Positions 8,378-17,331 of a DNA stretch of 64,000 nucleotides are shown here, one piece after another. The notes beneath the pieces are model-generated. The model was not told the origin of the DNA. It did not search any database and was given only the letters and a program-made list of their open reading frames with translations. The stretch lies in the NCBI GenBank assembly GCA_002419465.1, contig DIGE01000014.1, forward strand, positions 372,001 to 436,000, written 5' to 3'. Numbering within the stretch: the stretch's first letter is position 1; each line of letters starts with the position of its first letter. A program made the translations under genes and the position numbers. Origin of the DNA: Geobacter sp. UBA5730 (GTDB lineage: Bacteria; Desulfobacterota; Desulfuromonadia; Geobacterales; Pseudopelobacteraceae).

Positions 8378-10611
8378 TTCAGGAATTCACCTTTTTTCTT
8401 GTAGACCTTCTTGACCAGCAGCGGGAAGCCGCATTTCGGGCAGGGCTGCTGCACCGGCTCGTCCCACAGGGCAAACTTGCAGTCTGGGTACCGGTTGCAG
8501 GAGTAGAACAGCTTGCCGTAGCGGGACTTCTTCTCGGTCAGCTCGCCCTGTTTGCAGTCCGGGCAGGGAACGCCGGTGCCACGAGGCTTATTGAGCGGCT
8601 GGATATTCTTGCAGGCCGGATACCCGGAGCAGGCCAGGTACTTGCCGTAACGCCCGTCCTTGATCAGCATCGGCAGCCCGCACTTTTCGCACTTTTCTTC
8701 TGAGATTTCAGGCTCGGCCGCCTCAGCAGAGTCAGCCTCAAGGTTGCGCGTGTACTTGCACCCTTCCTTGAAACCGGTGCAGGCGATGAACTTGCCCCGC
8801 TTGCCCAGCTTGATGGCCAGCGGCTTGCCGCACTCCGGGCAGGCCTCGTCAATGGCCTCGGTGGTCAGGTCATCCTTCTTGACCTCGCCTTCCTTGTGAT
8901 TGAGCAGGGCGATGAACGGCTCCCAGAACTCACGCAACAGGGGTTTCCACTGTTTTTCACCACGGGAGACCTGGTCCAACTCTTCTTCCAGGCCGGCAGT
9001 GAAGTTGTAATCTACATATTTCGGAAAGTGAGCCGTCAGCAGGTCGTTGACCACCATGCCGACATCCTCGGGGAAGAAGCGTTTTTTATCCAGACGGGCA
9101 TATTTCCGTTCCACCAGGGTGTTGAGGGTACTGGCATAGGTTGAGGGCCGGCCGATGCCGTACTCCTCGAGGGTCTTCACCAGGGTGGCTTCGGTGTAAC
9201 GGGGGGGCGGCTGGGTAAAGTGCTGTTCCGGGATTACCTCCAGCAGCTTGAGCTGTTCACCCTCGTTGAGCGGCGGCAGGGTGCCTTCCTTCTCTTCGTC
9301 CTCGTCATCCACCCCTTCGATGTATAACTTCATGAAGCCGGCAAAACGGATCACCGAACCGGTGGCCCGCAGGGTGACCTCCCGCTGTTGGCAGGTAACG
9401 GCAATATCCACGGAAGTCTGATCCAACAACGCCTCTGCCATCTGGCAGGCGATGGTCCGCTTCCAGATCAGTTCATACAGTCGAAACTGGTCGGGTGGCA
9501 GAAATTTTTTCATGGCAGCCGGGGTCTTGTCCAGATAGGTGGGGCGGATCGCCTCGTGGGCCTCTTGGGCATTTTTCGACTTGTTCTTGTAATGGCGGGG
9601 CTTTGGCAGCGCATACGCGACGCCATAGGCAGCCGTGATCACCTCGTGGGCCTCCTTAAGCGCCTGGCTTGAAAGGTTGACGCTGTCAGTTCGCATATAG
9701 GTAATCAGACCAACGGTCCCGCCGGCACCCAGGTCAACCCCTTCATAGAGCCGCTGGGCCGTGGACATGGTTTTTTTGGCCGAGAAACCCAGTTTGCGGG
9801 AGGCCTCCTGCTGCAGCGTCGAGGTGGTGAAGGGCGGGGCCGGGTTACGCTTCATCTCCTTGCGGGTGACTTGGGCAACCTGGGCCGTACCCTTTGCGAT
9901 CAGGGCCTTCAGAGCCTCTGCTGAGGCGGTGTCGGGGATGTCGAACTTGCCCAGCTTCTTGCCATCCACCGCCACCAGGCCGGCCTTAACCGCCTGACCA
10001 CCGTTTTTCTCCATTCGGGCGGCAATGGTCCAGTATTCCTGCTCAACAAAGGCCTTGATCTCCTTCTCCCGCTCACAGACCAGCCGCAAGGCTACCGATT
10101 GGACCCGACCGGCCGAAAGGCCGTAGCGGATCTTTTTCCAGAGGAAGGGGGAGAGATTGAAGCCCACCAGATAATCAAGGATCGCCCGGGCCTGTTGGGC
10201 ATCCACCAGATCTACGGCAATCGCCCGGGGGTGCTTGACCGCATGAATAATCGCATCCTTGGTGATCTCGTGAAACACCACCCGCTGGATCTCGATCTTC
10301 GGTTTTTTGTCCAACCCCAAGGCTGCCAACAGGTGCCAGGAGATCGCCTCACCCTCTCGGTCGGGGTCAGTGGCCAGCAGCAGCCGGTCGGCATCCTTCA
10401 AGGCCTTCTTGATGGCATCAATATGTTTTTTGCTTTCCGGCAGCACGTGGTACTTGGGCTCAAAGTCATTGGCAATATCCACTGAGCCTTGTTTGCTGGG
10501 CAACGCGCGAACATGGCCGAAGGAGGCCAACACCTGGTAGTCAGGGCCGAGAAATTTTTCAATTGTCTTGGCTTTGGCGGGTGATTCGACAATCACAAGA
10601 TGCTGCGCCAT
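8341..10611 (-). CDS. topA: DNA topoisomerase I
   Basis: Type IA topoisomerase that relaxes negative supercoils. It begins with the Toprim domain ([20 protein letters not shown]; acidic motif TDPDREGE near residue 82). The catalytic tyrosine is in [14 protein letters not shown] (about Tyr305). The C-terminus carries four four-cysteine zinc-ribbon repeats (for example CPECGKPL...CTGFKEGC and CPDCKQGE...CNRYPDC). The start at 10611 is used because the Toprim fold begins there and AAGGAT precedes it; an in-frame upstream ATG would add 22 unrelated residues. It lies 11 bp after dprA. Confidence 0.96.
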   Translation of the reverse strand: MAQHLVIVESPAKAKTIEKFLGPDYQVLASFGHVRALPSKQGSVDIANDFEPKYHVLPESKKHIDAIKKALKDADRLLLATDPDREGEAISWHLLAALGLDKKPKIEIQRVVFHEITKDAIIHAVKHPRAIAVDLVDAQQARAILDYLVGFNLSPFLWKKIRYGLSAGRVQSVALRLVCEREKEIKAFVEQEYWTIAARMEKNGGQAVKAGLVAVDGKKLGKFDIPDTASAEALKALIAKGTAQVAQVTRKEMKRNPAPPFTTSTLQQEASRKLGFSAKKTMSTAQRLYEGVDLGAGGTVGLITYMRTDSVNLSSQALKEAHEVITAAYGVAYALPKPRHYKNKSKNAQEAHEAIRPTYLDKTPAAMKKFLPPDQFRLYELIWKRTIACQMAEALLDQTSVDIAVTCQQREVTLRATGSVIRFAGFMKLYIEGVDDEDEEKEGTLPPLNEGEQLKLLEVIPEQHFTQPPPRYTEATLVKTLEEYGIGRPSTYASTLNTLVERKYARLDKKRFFPEDVGMVVNDLLTAHFPKYVDYNFTAGLEEELDQVSRGEKQWKPLLREFWEPFIALLNHKEGEVKKDDLTTEAIDEACPECGKPLAIKLGKRGKFIACTGFKEGCKYTRNLEADSAEAAEPEISEEKCEKCGLPMLIKDGRYGKYLACSGYPACKNIQPLNKPRGTGVPCPDCKQGELTEKKSRYGKLFYSCNRYPDCKFALWDEPVQQPCPKCGFPLLVKKVYKKKGEFLKCPKEGCDWTSA

Positions 10612-10621
10612 AGGGGTATCC

Positions 10622-11728
10622 TTAGGAAATAGAGTAATGAGAACCGGGAAGTTGCACCAGCAGCCCTTTAAGTTCAAGGCCCAGCACCATAGCCGAAACC
10701 TCTCCGGCCGTCAATTCCAGAGCCGTAGTGATCTCATCCAGATGCCGGGGGCCTTGGGCCAACAGTTCATAAACCAATGCCTCACGGGGGGTCAGCTGAC
10801 AACGGGGAACGATCGAACGCGTCTCCAGCAGCGAAGGCTGAACTGAAGCTGTTGCCGGACGAATCTGCAGGGCAGTCAAGATATCATCCAGCGAATCAAC
10901 CAGAGCGGCCCCTTCTTTGATCAAGCCGTTGCTGCCCCGGCAGGAGGCCACATTGATCGGTCCCGGCACTGCCATGACCTCACGGCCCTGGTCAAGGGCG
11001 TAGCGGGCTGTGATCAGTGAGCCGCTGCGCTGGGCTGCCTCCACCACCAGCACCCCACGGGAGAGGCCACTGATGATCCGGTTCCGACGGGGAAAATGGT
11101 CAGCCAACGGTTGCGTGCCCAGAGGGAATTCCGACAGCAGACAACCGTTGTCGGCAATCCGCTCGGACAGCTCCCGGTTTTCCGGCGGGTAGGGAAGATC
11201 CACTCCGCAGCCAAGCACTGCCACGGTCGGACCACCTCCCGCCAACGCCCCGCGATGGGCAGCGGTATCAATACCGCGGGCCAGGCCCGAAATCACCAAC
11301 AGGCCGGCACTGGCCAGATCGGCAGCCAGCTGCTCGGCAGCCTTGAGCCCGTTGCGGGTTGCTCGTCGGGAGCCAACCAACGCCACCGCCGGATCCCAGA
11401 CCGGCAGTGTGCCCCGCACGTAGAGCACCGGTGGAGGTGAACCGATTTCGAACAGACGGCGCGGGTAGTCTGCATCCAGAAAGGTAAGCAGGCGGACATC
11501 CGCATACTGTTTCAACCGCTGCCATTCGGCCTCGGCGAATTGACGACAGGCCGTCCCGCTGATTGCCGCTGCCACGGCATCGTTCATGCCCCGGATGCCG
11601 GCCAGTTCAGCCCTCGACGCGTAAAGTGCCCGGCCTGGTGTCTCAAAACGCTCCAACAGACGCCGGAACAAGGCCGGTCCCACCCCTTCAACAGCTGCCA
11701 GCGCTATCCAGTCTACCCGGTCGTCCAC
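10622..11728 (-). CDS. dprA: DNA-processing protein DprA (Smf)
   Basis: Binds incoming single-stranded DNA and loads RecA during natural transformation; also a general recombination mediator. The Rossmann-like core is clear: GSRRATRNGLKAAEQLA, VISGLARGIDTAAHRGAL, VLGCGVDLPYPPENREL, then SEFPLGTQPLADHFPRRNRI and EAAQRSGSLITARYALDQGR. Helix-hairpin-helix-like residues precede it (about 1-60), and a C-terminal winged-helix-like domain follows (about 305-368). Start codon is GTG, four bases after GGAGG. The dprA-topA order is widely conserved. Confidence 0.94.
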   Translation of the reverse strand: MDDRVDWIALAAVEGVGPALFRRLLERFETPGRALYASRAELAGIRGMNDAVAAAISGTACRQFAEAEWQRLKQYADVRLLTFLDADYPRRLFEIGSPPPVLYVRGTLPVWDPAVALVGSRRATRNGLKAAEQLAADLASAGLLVISGLARGIDTAAHRGALAGGGPTVAVLGCGVDLPYPPENRELSERIADNGCLLSEFPLGTQPLADHFPRRNRIISGLSRGVLVVEAAQRSGSLITARYALDQGREVMAVPGPINVASCRGSNGLIKEGAALVDSLDDILTALQIRPATASVQPSLLETRSIVPRCQLTPREALVYELLAQGPRHLDEITTALELTAGEVSAMVLGLELKGLLVQLPGSHYSIS

Positions 11729-11742
11729 GTTCCTCCAAAAAC

Positions 11743-11767
11743 AAAGGCCGGCCCTAGGCCGGCCTTT
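11743..11767 (-). terminator. Rho-independent terminator after the LysM gene
   Basis: A perfect 11-bp stem (AAAGGCCGGCC / GGCCGGCCTTT, three-base loop) lies 18 bp after the LysM gene stop. On the minus strand it is followed by TTTGTTTTTGG. It sits immediately before the dprA ribosome binding site, so it separates the two transcription units. Confidence 0.8.
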
Positions 11768-11784
11768 AACCGTACATGATGGTG

Positions 11785-12795
11785 TTAACGGGGAGCCGTA
11801 ACCACCGTGTCCTTCGTAAAAATAGCGTCGATGCTCTTCACCACCAGGGCCGTGGCGGTGCGGTTACCGGTTTCCACCACCACCAGAGCGCCAACCACCT
11901 CGTAGGGCAGTTGCCTGATCACCTTGTCAACCAGCATCTTCTCGACGGCCACCTCGCGGACCACGTAGAACATGTTGCCAACCTCGACCCCCTGCTTTTT
12001 GCCCAGATCAAGATAGACCACATCGCCGGCCGCCACGGCATCATGGCCGGAGTAGGTTTCAACGATCATCCCCTTGATCGGCCGGGTAGCCATTTTGAGG
12101 GATATCTCCTTGCGCTTGACCTCACGGTACGGGGTCAACCAGTCGCCTGGCTCAAGCTCATGATAAGAGCTGGTGACAATGGCTCGAGAGCCCTGAGGAG
12201 TGACCTGGGTGAGTTGTAAAACGCCCAGAGGATAAAACTTGGTGCCGATGATTTCATTGGTCCGGGGATGGCTGATGGTGGTTGATTTTCGCAAGATGGT
12301 GAACTTTTGTCCGTCGACGGCCCCCATGTCACTGCCGATGTCGGTGAATGCAGTATCATCCTGGCCCAGGATCAGCCGACCATGCTGTCCTGCAATGATC
12401 CGGCCGGCCGGCAACATCTCCGTTTCCACCAGACGTCCCTCATTGCCTCTGACGGTGAAGGTTTTCTCCGGCAGCGTTTCGTTCATCTGCTGCACCGGTG
12501 CAGCAGCGGCCTTCTGCCCCCCGGCCTCGGCTGACGGCACGATCTCCATGCGGCCATCCACAAAACGCACTGTTTGGCCAGGATAGATCAGATGAGGGTT
12601 GGTGACCTGCTGGTTTTTCGACCACAAATTGGGCCAGTAGTGAGGATCATTCAAAAAACGCTGTGACAGCCCCCACAGGGTATCTCCCTGCTTGATCACA
12701 TACACCGTTGGCGGCTCCTCAGCGGCCACTACCAGGCAAGGCAGCATAAGGGAGAACAGCAGCACACACAGACCGGTACGCAGACGAGTATTCAT
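11785..12795 (-). CDS. Secreted LysM-domain protein of unknown function
   Basis: A signal peptide (about residues 1-25) precedes one LysM peptidoglycan-binding domain (YVIKQGDTLWGLSQRFL, NPHLIYPGQTVRFV; about 30-80). The rest (about 110-336) has no recognisable enzyme motif but contains a beta-rich stretch, GAVDGQKFTILRKS and YLDLGKKQGVEVGNMFYVV, of the kind seen in LysM proteins of Geobacter. A cell-wall-attached periplasmic role is likely. The ATG at 12795 has GAGG six bases upstream; a GTG two codons earlier overlaps that site and is less likely. It follows the CpoB-like gene by 20 bp and is probably co-transcribed. Confidence 0.82.
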   Translation of the reverse strand: MNTRLRTGLCVLLFSLMLPCLVVAAEEPPTVYVIKQGDTLWGLSQRFLNDPHYWPNLWSKNQQVTNPHLIYPGQTVRFVDGRMEIVPSAEAGGQKAAAAPVQQMNETLPEKTFTVRGNEGRLVETEMLPAGRIIAGQHGRLILGQDDTAFTDIGSDMGAVDGQKFTILRKSTTISHPRTNEIIGTKFYPLGVLQLTQVTPQGSRAIVTSSYHELEPGDWLTPYREVKRKEISLKMATRPIKGMIVETYSGHDAVAAGDVVYLDLGKKQGVEVGNMFYVVREVAVEKMLVDKVIRQLPYEVVGALVVVETGNRTATALVVKSIDAIFTKDTVVTAPR

Positions 12796-12815
12796 GAGCA
12801 CCTCGATGTTTGGCT

Positions 12816-13556
12816 TTAATCAGCCGGGTTGTCTAGAGACATCAGCCGCTCGCGGGCCTTGATGGCCGCAGGGCTGCCGGGATAACTGCGGATCAACCGT
12901 TCAAAAGCAAAACGGGCTTTTTCTGGTTGTTTAAGAGCACTGTAGCTGTAACCGATTTTAAGCAGGGCATCAGGGGCCTTGGGATGACGTGGCCAGCCAT
13001 CGACAACCTTTTGAAAAGCAATCAGGGCCTTTGGTAGATCCGAGCTGCTGTAATGGCATTCACCGATCCAGTAATGGGCGTTGGGGGTGTACTCGCCGGA
13101 TGGATTCGTCTTCAGAAACTGCTCAAAAGCCACGACTGCGGCAGCAAAGCTGTTGGCACTATAGAGGCCGAAGGCCTTGAGATAGGCAGCAGGCGGGCCA
13201 CTGTCCTTGATGCTGCGCCCTGGAACTTCCGGGTTAACCACCTCCACCTTGGGGGTAGTCGTCACGGCAACACTTTGCATCTTGGTCTGTAATGCCTGAT
13301 TGACCTCTTTCAGCTCACGAACACCATCCGTAAGCTCACGGAAAAGCTTCGCCCGTTGTGCCTCTTGCTCCTCAAGAGCTACCAACCTGGACGAAAGCTC
13401 ATTCAAGCGTGCTTCGGTCCCACCCGCAACCTGGAAAAGATGCTCTACCCGCGTCTCGGTCTCGGTCTGACGCTTGACCACCAGATCGTTGGCACCACAG
13501 CCGCCAAGCAGCAGTAGAAGCACCGCCAAGGGTTTCATCGAGTGCGACCCACGCAT
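12816..13556 (-). CDS. CpoB/YbgF-like TPR lipoprotein
   Basis: The N-terminus has a lipoprotein signal with lipobox LGGC (about residues 17-20). It continues with a helical, probably coiled-coil section (about 35-95). The C-terminal half has three TPR units of the YbgF type (AYLKAFGLYSANSFAAAV, HYWIGECHYSSSDLPKALIA, GYSYSALKQPEKARFAFERL). CpoB/YbgF coordinates the Tol-Pal complex with septal peptidoglycan synthesis. Here tolB and pal are not adjacent, so the role is inferred from the domain. An internal ATG at 13538 is an alternative start that would shorten the signal peptide. Confidence 0.8.
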   Translation of the reverse strand: MRGSHSMKPLAVLLLLLGGCGANDLVVKRQTETETRVEHLFQVAGGTEARLNELSSRLVALEEQEAQRAKLFRELTDGVRELKEVNQALQTKMQSVAVTTTPKVEVVNPEVPGRSIKDSGPPAAYLKAFGLYSANSFAAAVVAFEQFLKTNPSGEYTPNAHYWIGECHYSSSDLPKALIAFQKVVDGWPRHPKAPDALLKIGYSYSALKQPEKARFAFERLIRSYPGSPAAIKARERLMSLDNPAD

Positions 13557-13585
13557 AATTACCCCGTTTTCCTCATGTTTCGTGT

Positions 13586-13614
13586 AATTAAAGCGAGTAT
13601 GGCCAGTTTGTCAA
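13586..13614 (-). promoter_or_regulatory. Promoter of the CpoB-like/LysM genes
   Basis: On the minus strand, a perfect TTGACA (13614-13609), 17-bp spacer and TTAATT (13591-13586) lie 30 bp upstream of the gene. The -35 is ideal and the -10 is weak. The same 155-bp divergent region holds TCAGGA-TTT-TCCTGA (13622-13636) and a weaker plus-strand pair, TTGCAG (13643) / TAGCAT (13666), before the U32 gene. Confidence 0.5.
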
Positions 13615-13711
13615 GCGAAAGTCAGGATTTTCCTGATTGGGTTTGCAGCCACGACCGCGCTGTGATAGCATTCTTCACCCTGAAGCCCCCCCGAAATGAA
13701 TAGGTCAACCC

Positions 13712-14980
13712 ATGAAGATACCCGAACTGCTGGCTCCGGCCGGCACCATGGAAAAGCTCAAGATTGCCGTCCATTACGGTGCAGATGCGGTCTATCTGGG
13801 AGGGGAGCAGTTTGGCCTGCGGGCCATGGCGGGTAACTTTTGTGTAAACGAGATGCAGAACGCGCTCGAGCTGTGCAAAAGAAACGGCGTGCGGGCCTAT
13901 CTGACCATCAACAGCTTCCCCTCGGATCACCAGCTGGCAGCATTGGAACGCTACCTGCGCCAGGTGGCGGCACTCCCCTTTGACGCCTATATTGTGGCAG
14001 ACCCCGGCGTCCTCCGGATGGTGCGGCGTATCTCGCCGGAACGGGAGATACACCTGTCCACCCAGGCCAATACCACCAACCACGAATCAGCTCTTTTCTG
14101 GCAGGATCTGGGAATCAGCCGGATCAATCTGGCCCGCGAGATGACCCTTGAAGACATCCGTGCTACGACCGGGGCTGTGACTATCCCTTGCGAGGTGTTT
14201 GTACACGGGGCTCTCTGCATCGCCTATTCCGGCCGCTGCCTGTTATCCAGCGCGTTGACCGGCCGCAGCGCAAACCAGGGTGCCTGCACCCAGCCATGCC
14301 GTTGGCGCTACAGCCTTCAGGAGGAGTCCCGCCCCGGCGTCTATCTGCCGATCGAAGAGGATCATAACGGCACCTTCATCTTCAACTCCAAGGATCTGTG
14401 CCTGCTGGAGCACCTTCCCGAACTGATCACCGCCGGCGTCGGCGCCCTCAAGATCGAGGGCAGAATGAAGGGAGTGCACTATCTGGCCGGCGTGCTGCGG
14501 GTCTACCGGGCGGCCCTGAATGCCTACGCCAAGGACCCTTCTCGGTATCAGGCCGACCCGGCCTGGCTTGAGGAGCTGACCACGGTCAGTAACCGGGGCT
14601 ACACCACCGGCTTTCTGTTTGGCGACCCCCGTGACGTCGGTCAGTCCTACCACGCCGGATACCAGCGCAGCCATCAATTGGCGGGGGTTGTGGAACAGAT
14701 CCATCAGAATGGCACTGCCACAGTGGCGGTGCGCAATCGTTTTACCCGCGGAGACCAGCTTGAGCTGATCGGTCCGGCCATGAAGCATCACCCGTTCATC
14801 TGCGGCAACCTGTTGCTCCAGGAGCCCGGCAACGACGGTGTTGCGGTTGAAGTCGTGCATCCCAACCAGCGTATCACCATTGCTGTGCCCGCCTCGGCAG
14901 CACCCCTTGATCTGATCAGACGGGCCGATGCCGACGCGCTGTCATCGCACCATCCGGAGGTAACCGGTGTCAAACACTGA
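13712..14980 (+). CDS. Peptidase U32 family protein (TrhP/YrrO-like)
   Basis: A 422-residue member of the U32 family, which includes TrhP (5-hydroxyuridine in tRNA), RlhA (23S rRNA) and ubiquinone hydroxylases rather than true peptidases. The family start MKIPELLAPAGTMEKLKIA is clear. So is the cysteine-rich signature GALCIAYSGRCLLSS...GACTQPCRW, whose cysteines bind an Fe-S cluster in characterised relatives. The C-terminal beta domain (about 330-410) fits the TrhP type. It overlaps dnaB by 14 bp. A tRNA hydroxylation role is the best guess, not shown by sequence alone. Confidence 0.85.
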   Translation: MKIPELLAPAGTMEKLKIAVHYGADAVYLGGEQFGLRAMAGNFCVNEMQNALELCKRNGVRAYLTINSFPSDHQLAALERYLRQVAALPFDAYIVADPGVLRMVRRISPEREIHLSTQANTTNHESALFWQDLGISRINLAREMTLEDIRATTGAVTIPCEVFVHGALCIAYSGRCLLSSALTGRSANQGACTQPCRWRYSLQEESRPGVYLPIEEDHNGTFIFNSKDLCLLEHLPELITAGVGALKIEGRMKGVHYLAGVLRVYRAALNAYAKDPSRYQADPAWLEELTTVSNRGYTTGFLFGDPRDVGQSYHAGYQRSHQLAGVVEQIHQNGTATVAVRNRFTRGDQLELIGPAMKHHPFICGNLLLQEPGNDGVAVEVVHPNQRITIAVPASAAPLDLIRRADADALSSHHPEVTGVKH

Positions 14981-16334
14981 ACTACATAAACTGCCACCCC
15001 AGAGCCTTGAGGCGGAAATGTCCATTCTGGGCGGCATCCTGATCGACAATGATGCCATCAACCGGGTACTGGAGGCGCTTGAGCCGACCGACTTCTACCG
15101 GGAAGCCCACCGCAAAATCTTTGGCGCCATGTTGGAACTATCCGACCGGCGTGAACCCTGCGACCTGATTACCTTGAACGACGCCCTCAAACGGCGCGGC
15201 GAGCTGGATGCCTCAGGCGGGGCCTCCTACCTGGCCACCCTGGTTGATTATGTGCCCACCGCGGCCAACATCTCCTACTACTGTAAAATTGTGAAGGAAA
15301 AGGCGCTCAACCGTCGATTGATCACCGTTGCCACCGATATCGTTACCAAGGGTTTTGATGAAAAGGCTGACGTGAACGAGTTGCTGGACGGGGCTCAGAA
15401 AGCCCTGTTCGACCTGGCGGAAAACAAGCTGCGGCCCCAGTATTTCCCGGTCAAGGCGATCATCAAAGATACCTTCAAGATGCTGCAGACCCTCTATGAA
15501 AAGAAGGAGCAGATCACCGGTATCCCCACCGGTTATATCGACCTGGACCACATGACCGCCGGTTTTCAGCCAGGTGACCTGATTATCATCGCCGCCCGCC
15601 CTTCCATGGGCAAGACCACCCTGGCTCTGAACATTGCCAGCCATGCCAGTGCCGAGGCAAAAAATCCTGTGCCTTCAGTGATCTTCTCTCTGGAAATGGG
15701 TAAGGAGCAGCTGGTGATGCGTCTATTATCCTCTTTGGCGCGGGTGGATGCCGGCCGGATGCGGACCGGCCATTTCCATGACACCGATTGGCCCCGCCTG
15801 CAACGGGCTGCTGACACCCTGTTCAAGGCCAATATCTTTATCGACGACACCCCGGCCATCAGTGTGCTGGAGCTACGAGCCAAAGCCCGCCGCCTGAAAA
15901 GCGAACACAATCTGGGGCTGATCATTATTGACTACCTGCAGCTGATGCGGGGCGGCGCCAATCCTGAATCCCGCCAACAGGAGATCTCAGAGATTTCCCG
16001 CTCACTCAAGGCCCTGGCCAAGGAGCTGAACGTTCCGGTCGTGGCGCTCTCACAGCTCAACCGCAGCCTGGAAAACCGCACCGACAAGCGACCGATGATG
16101 AGCGACCTGCGGGAATCCGGCGCCATCGAGCAGGACGCCGACGTGATCATGTTCGTCTACCGTGAGGCGGTTTACTGTGAGCACTGTCGCAAACGGGACG
16201 GTTCCTGTACCGCCGATCACGAACGTAACTCAGAGGTCATCATCGGCAAACAGCGGAACGGACCGATCGGCACCGTCGAACTGACCTTCATGGGCGAACA
16301 TACCCGCTTTGAAAGTCTGGCGAAGAACAAATAA
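14967..16334 (+). CDS. dnaB: Replicative DNA helicase DnaB
   Basis: Hexameric 5'-3' helicase of the replication fork. The N-terminal DnaB domain (PPQSLEAEMSILGGILID) is followed by the RecA-like core with Walker A ARPSMGKTTLALNIA. Downstream are IIIDYLQLMRG (Walker B) and VALSQLNRSLENR, then the arginine-finger region near DLRESGAIEQDADVI. The start is GTG at 14967, with GGAGG six bases upstream inside the U32 gene. Length (455) is normal and there is no intein. Confidence 0.97.
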   Translation: MSNTELHKLPPQSLEAEMSILGGILIDNDAINRVLEALEPTDFYREAHRKIFGAMLELSDRREPCDLITLNDALKRRGELDASGGASYLATLVDYVPTAANISYYCKIVKEKALNRRLITVATDIVTKGFDEKADVNELLDGAQKALFDLAENKLRPQYFPVKAIIKDTFKMLQTLYEKKEQITGIPTGYIDLDHMTAGFQPGDLIIIAARPSMGKTTLALNIASHASAEAKNPVPSVIFSLEMGKEQLVMRLLSSLARVDAGRMRTGHFHDTDWPRLQRAADTLFKANIFIDDTPAISVLELRAKARRLKSEHNLGLIIIDYLQLMRGGANPESRQQEISEISRSLKALAKELNVPVVALSQLNRSLENRTDKRPMMSDLRESGAIEQDADVIMFVYREAVYCEHCRKRDGSCTADHERNSEVIIGKQRNGPIGTVELTFMGEHTRFESLAKNK

Positions 16335-16355
16335 TCTGCTTCTGCTTATCAGTGA

Positions 16356-16389
16356 AACGGGGCCTGCATCGATCTATGCAGGCCCCGTT
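16356..16389. terminator. Bidirectional terminator between dnaB and flgL
   Basis: A perfect 14-bp stem, AACGGGGCCTGCAT / ATGCAGGCCCCGTT with a six-base loop, sits between the convergent 3' ends of dnaB and the flagellar operon. Confidence 0.75.
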
Positions 16390-16413
16390 CGCTTCCGGTC
16401 TGTTGACAAAGGG

Positions 16414-17319
16414 CTATAAATAATCGAGCAACGACATCTGCCCGATCTTGGCAGTGGAGGAGAGGGTAGCCTCGAAAGCGGTCTGCTGCTGGGTCATTTC
16501 CACTGCCAACTTGGCGTAATCGGCGGTTTGCACGTTGCCGTAGACTGTCAGTAACGTATTGCGGGTACCCTCATTCATCTTGGCGGCTCCATCCAGACGC
16601 AACATGCGGGAAGCGACGGTGCTCTGGGCGTTCTCCAACTGAATGCCGGCCTGATACAACGACTGTACCCCTGCCTGGATGCCGGTCACATCATTGGCCA
16701 CAATGGCTGCCCGCAGGTCGTCCAGGGTCTGCAGTACATTGGTCGTGCCGAAGGTTTGGCTGGCGGCCTCGTCCGGCGTCAGCACCTGGCTGCCGACCAG
16801 GTTCATGGTTTCGGTTGAGCCGGGCCCGATCTCAACCCTGAGCTCTGTATCATCCCCCTGATAATAGGGTGAGGGACCGGAGGTAAACGGCGCCGTGGTA
16901 GTGACACCGCCGCCGAAAATATAGATACCGTTATGTTGAGTATTGCCCATATCAATGATCTGCTGCTTGATGGCATCGATCTGGGTCAGGGCGTTATTTC
17001 TGATATTGACATCAGCGGTGCCACTGGCGACGGAAGCTGCCAGGCTCTTGGCCTGGTAGACGTAGTCGGTCATGCCCTGCAGCGCCGTGGTGGTCATCTT
17101 CATCCAGATTTCGGCTTTTTTGATGTTGTTGTCATACTGCTCGCCGGCGGTCAACTTGTCGTTAATCCCGACCAGCAGGCGGGCCGAAACAGGATCATCA
17201 CTGGGGCGACTGTAGTTTTTACCCGAGGCGATCTTCTCCTGAATACCATCCATCAGAGCGCGTGAACGCTGAATGTTATACAGAGAGTTCTGCATGGTTA
17301 TGTTGGGGGTTATCCGCAT
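16414..17319 (-). CDS. flgL: Flagellar hook-filament junction protein FlgL (HAP3)
   Basis: Second hook-filament junction ring protein, exported through the flagellar type III system. The flagellin-like N-terminus (MRITPNITMQNSLYNIQRS, KIASGKNYSRPSDDP) and C-terminal coiled coil (ATLSSTAKIGQMSLLDYL) are both present, with a variable middle domain. At 301 residues it is near normal length. It is the last gene of the supercluster, 12 bp after flgK, with AGGAGG before the ATG. Confidence 0.94.
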   Translation of the reverse strand: MRITPNITMQNSLYNIQRSRALMDGIQEKIASGKNYSRPSDDPVSARLLVGINDKLTAGEQYDNNIKKAEIWMKMTTTALQGMTDYVYQAKSLAASVASGTADVNIRNNALTQIDAIKQQIIDMGNTQHNGIYIFGGGVTTTAPFTSGPSPYYQGDDTELRVEIGPGSTETMNLVGSQVLTPDEAASQTFGTTNVLQTLDDLRAAIVANDVTGIQAGVQSLYQAGIQLENAQSTVASRMLRLDGAAKMNEGTRNTLLTVYGNVQTADYAKLAVEMTQQQTAFEATLSSTAKIGQMSLLDYL

Positions 17320-17331
17320 GAGTTCCTCCTG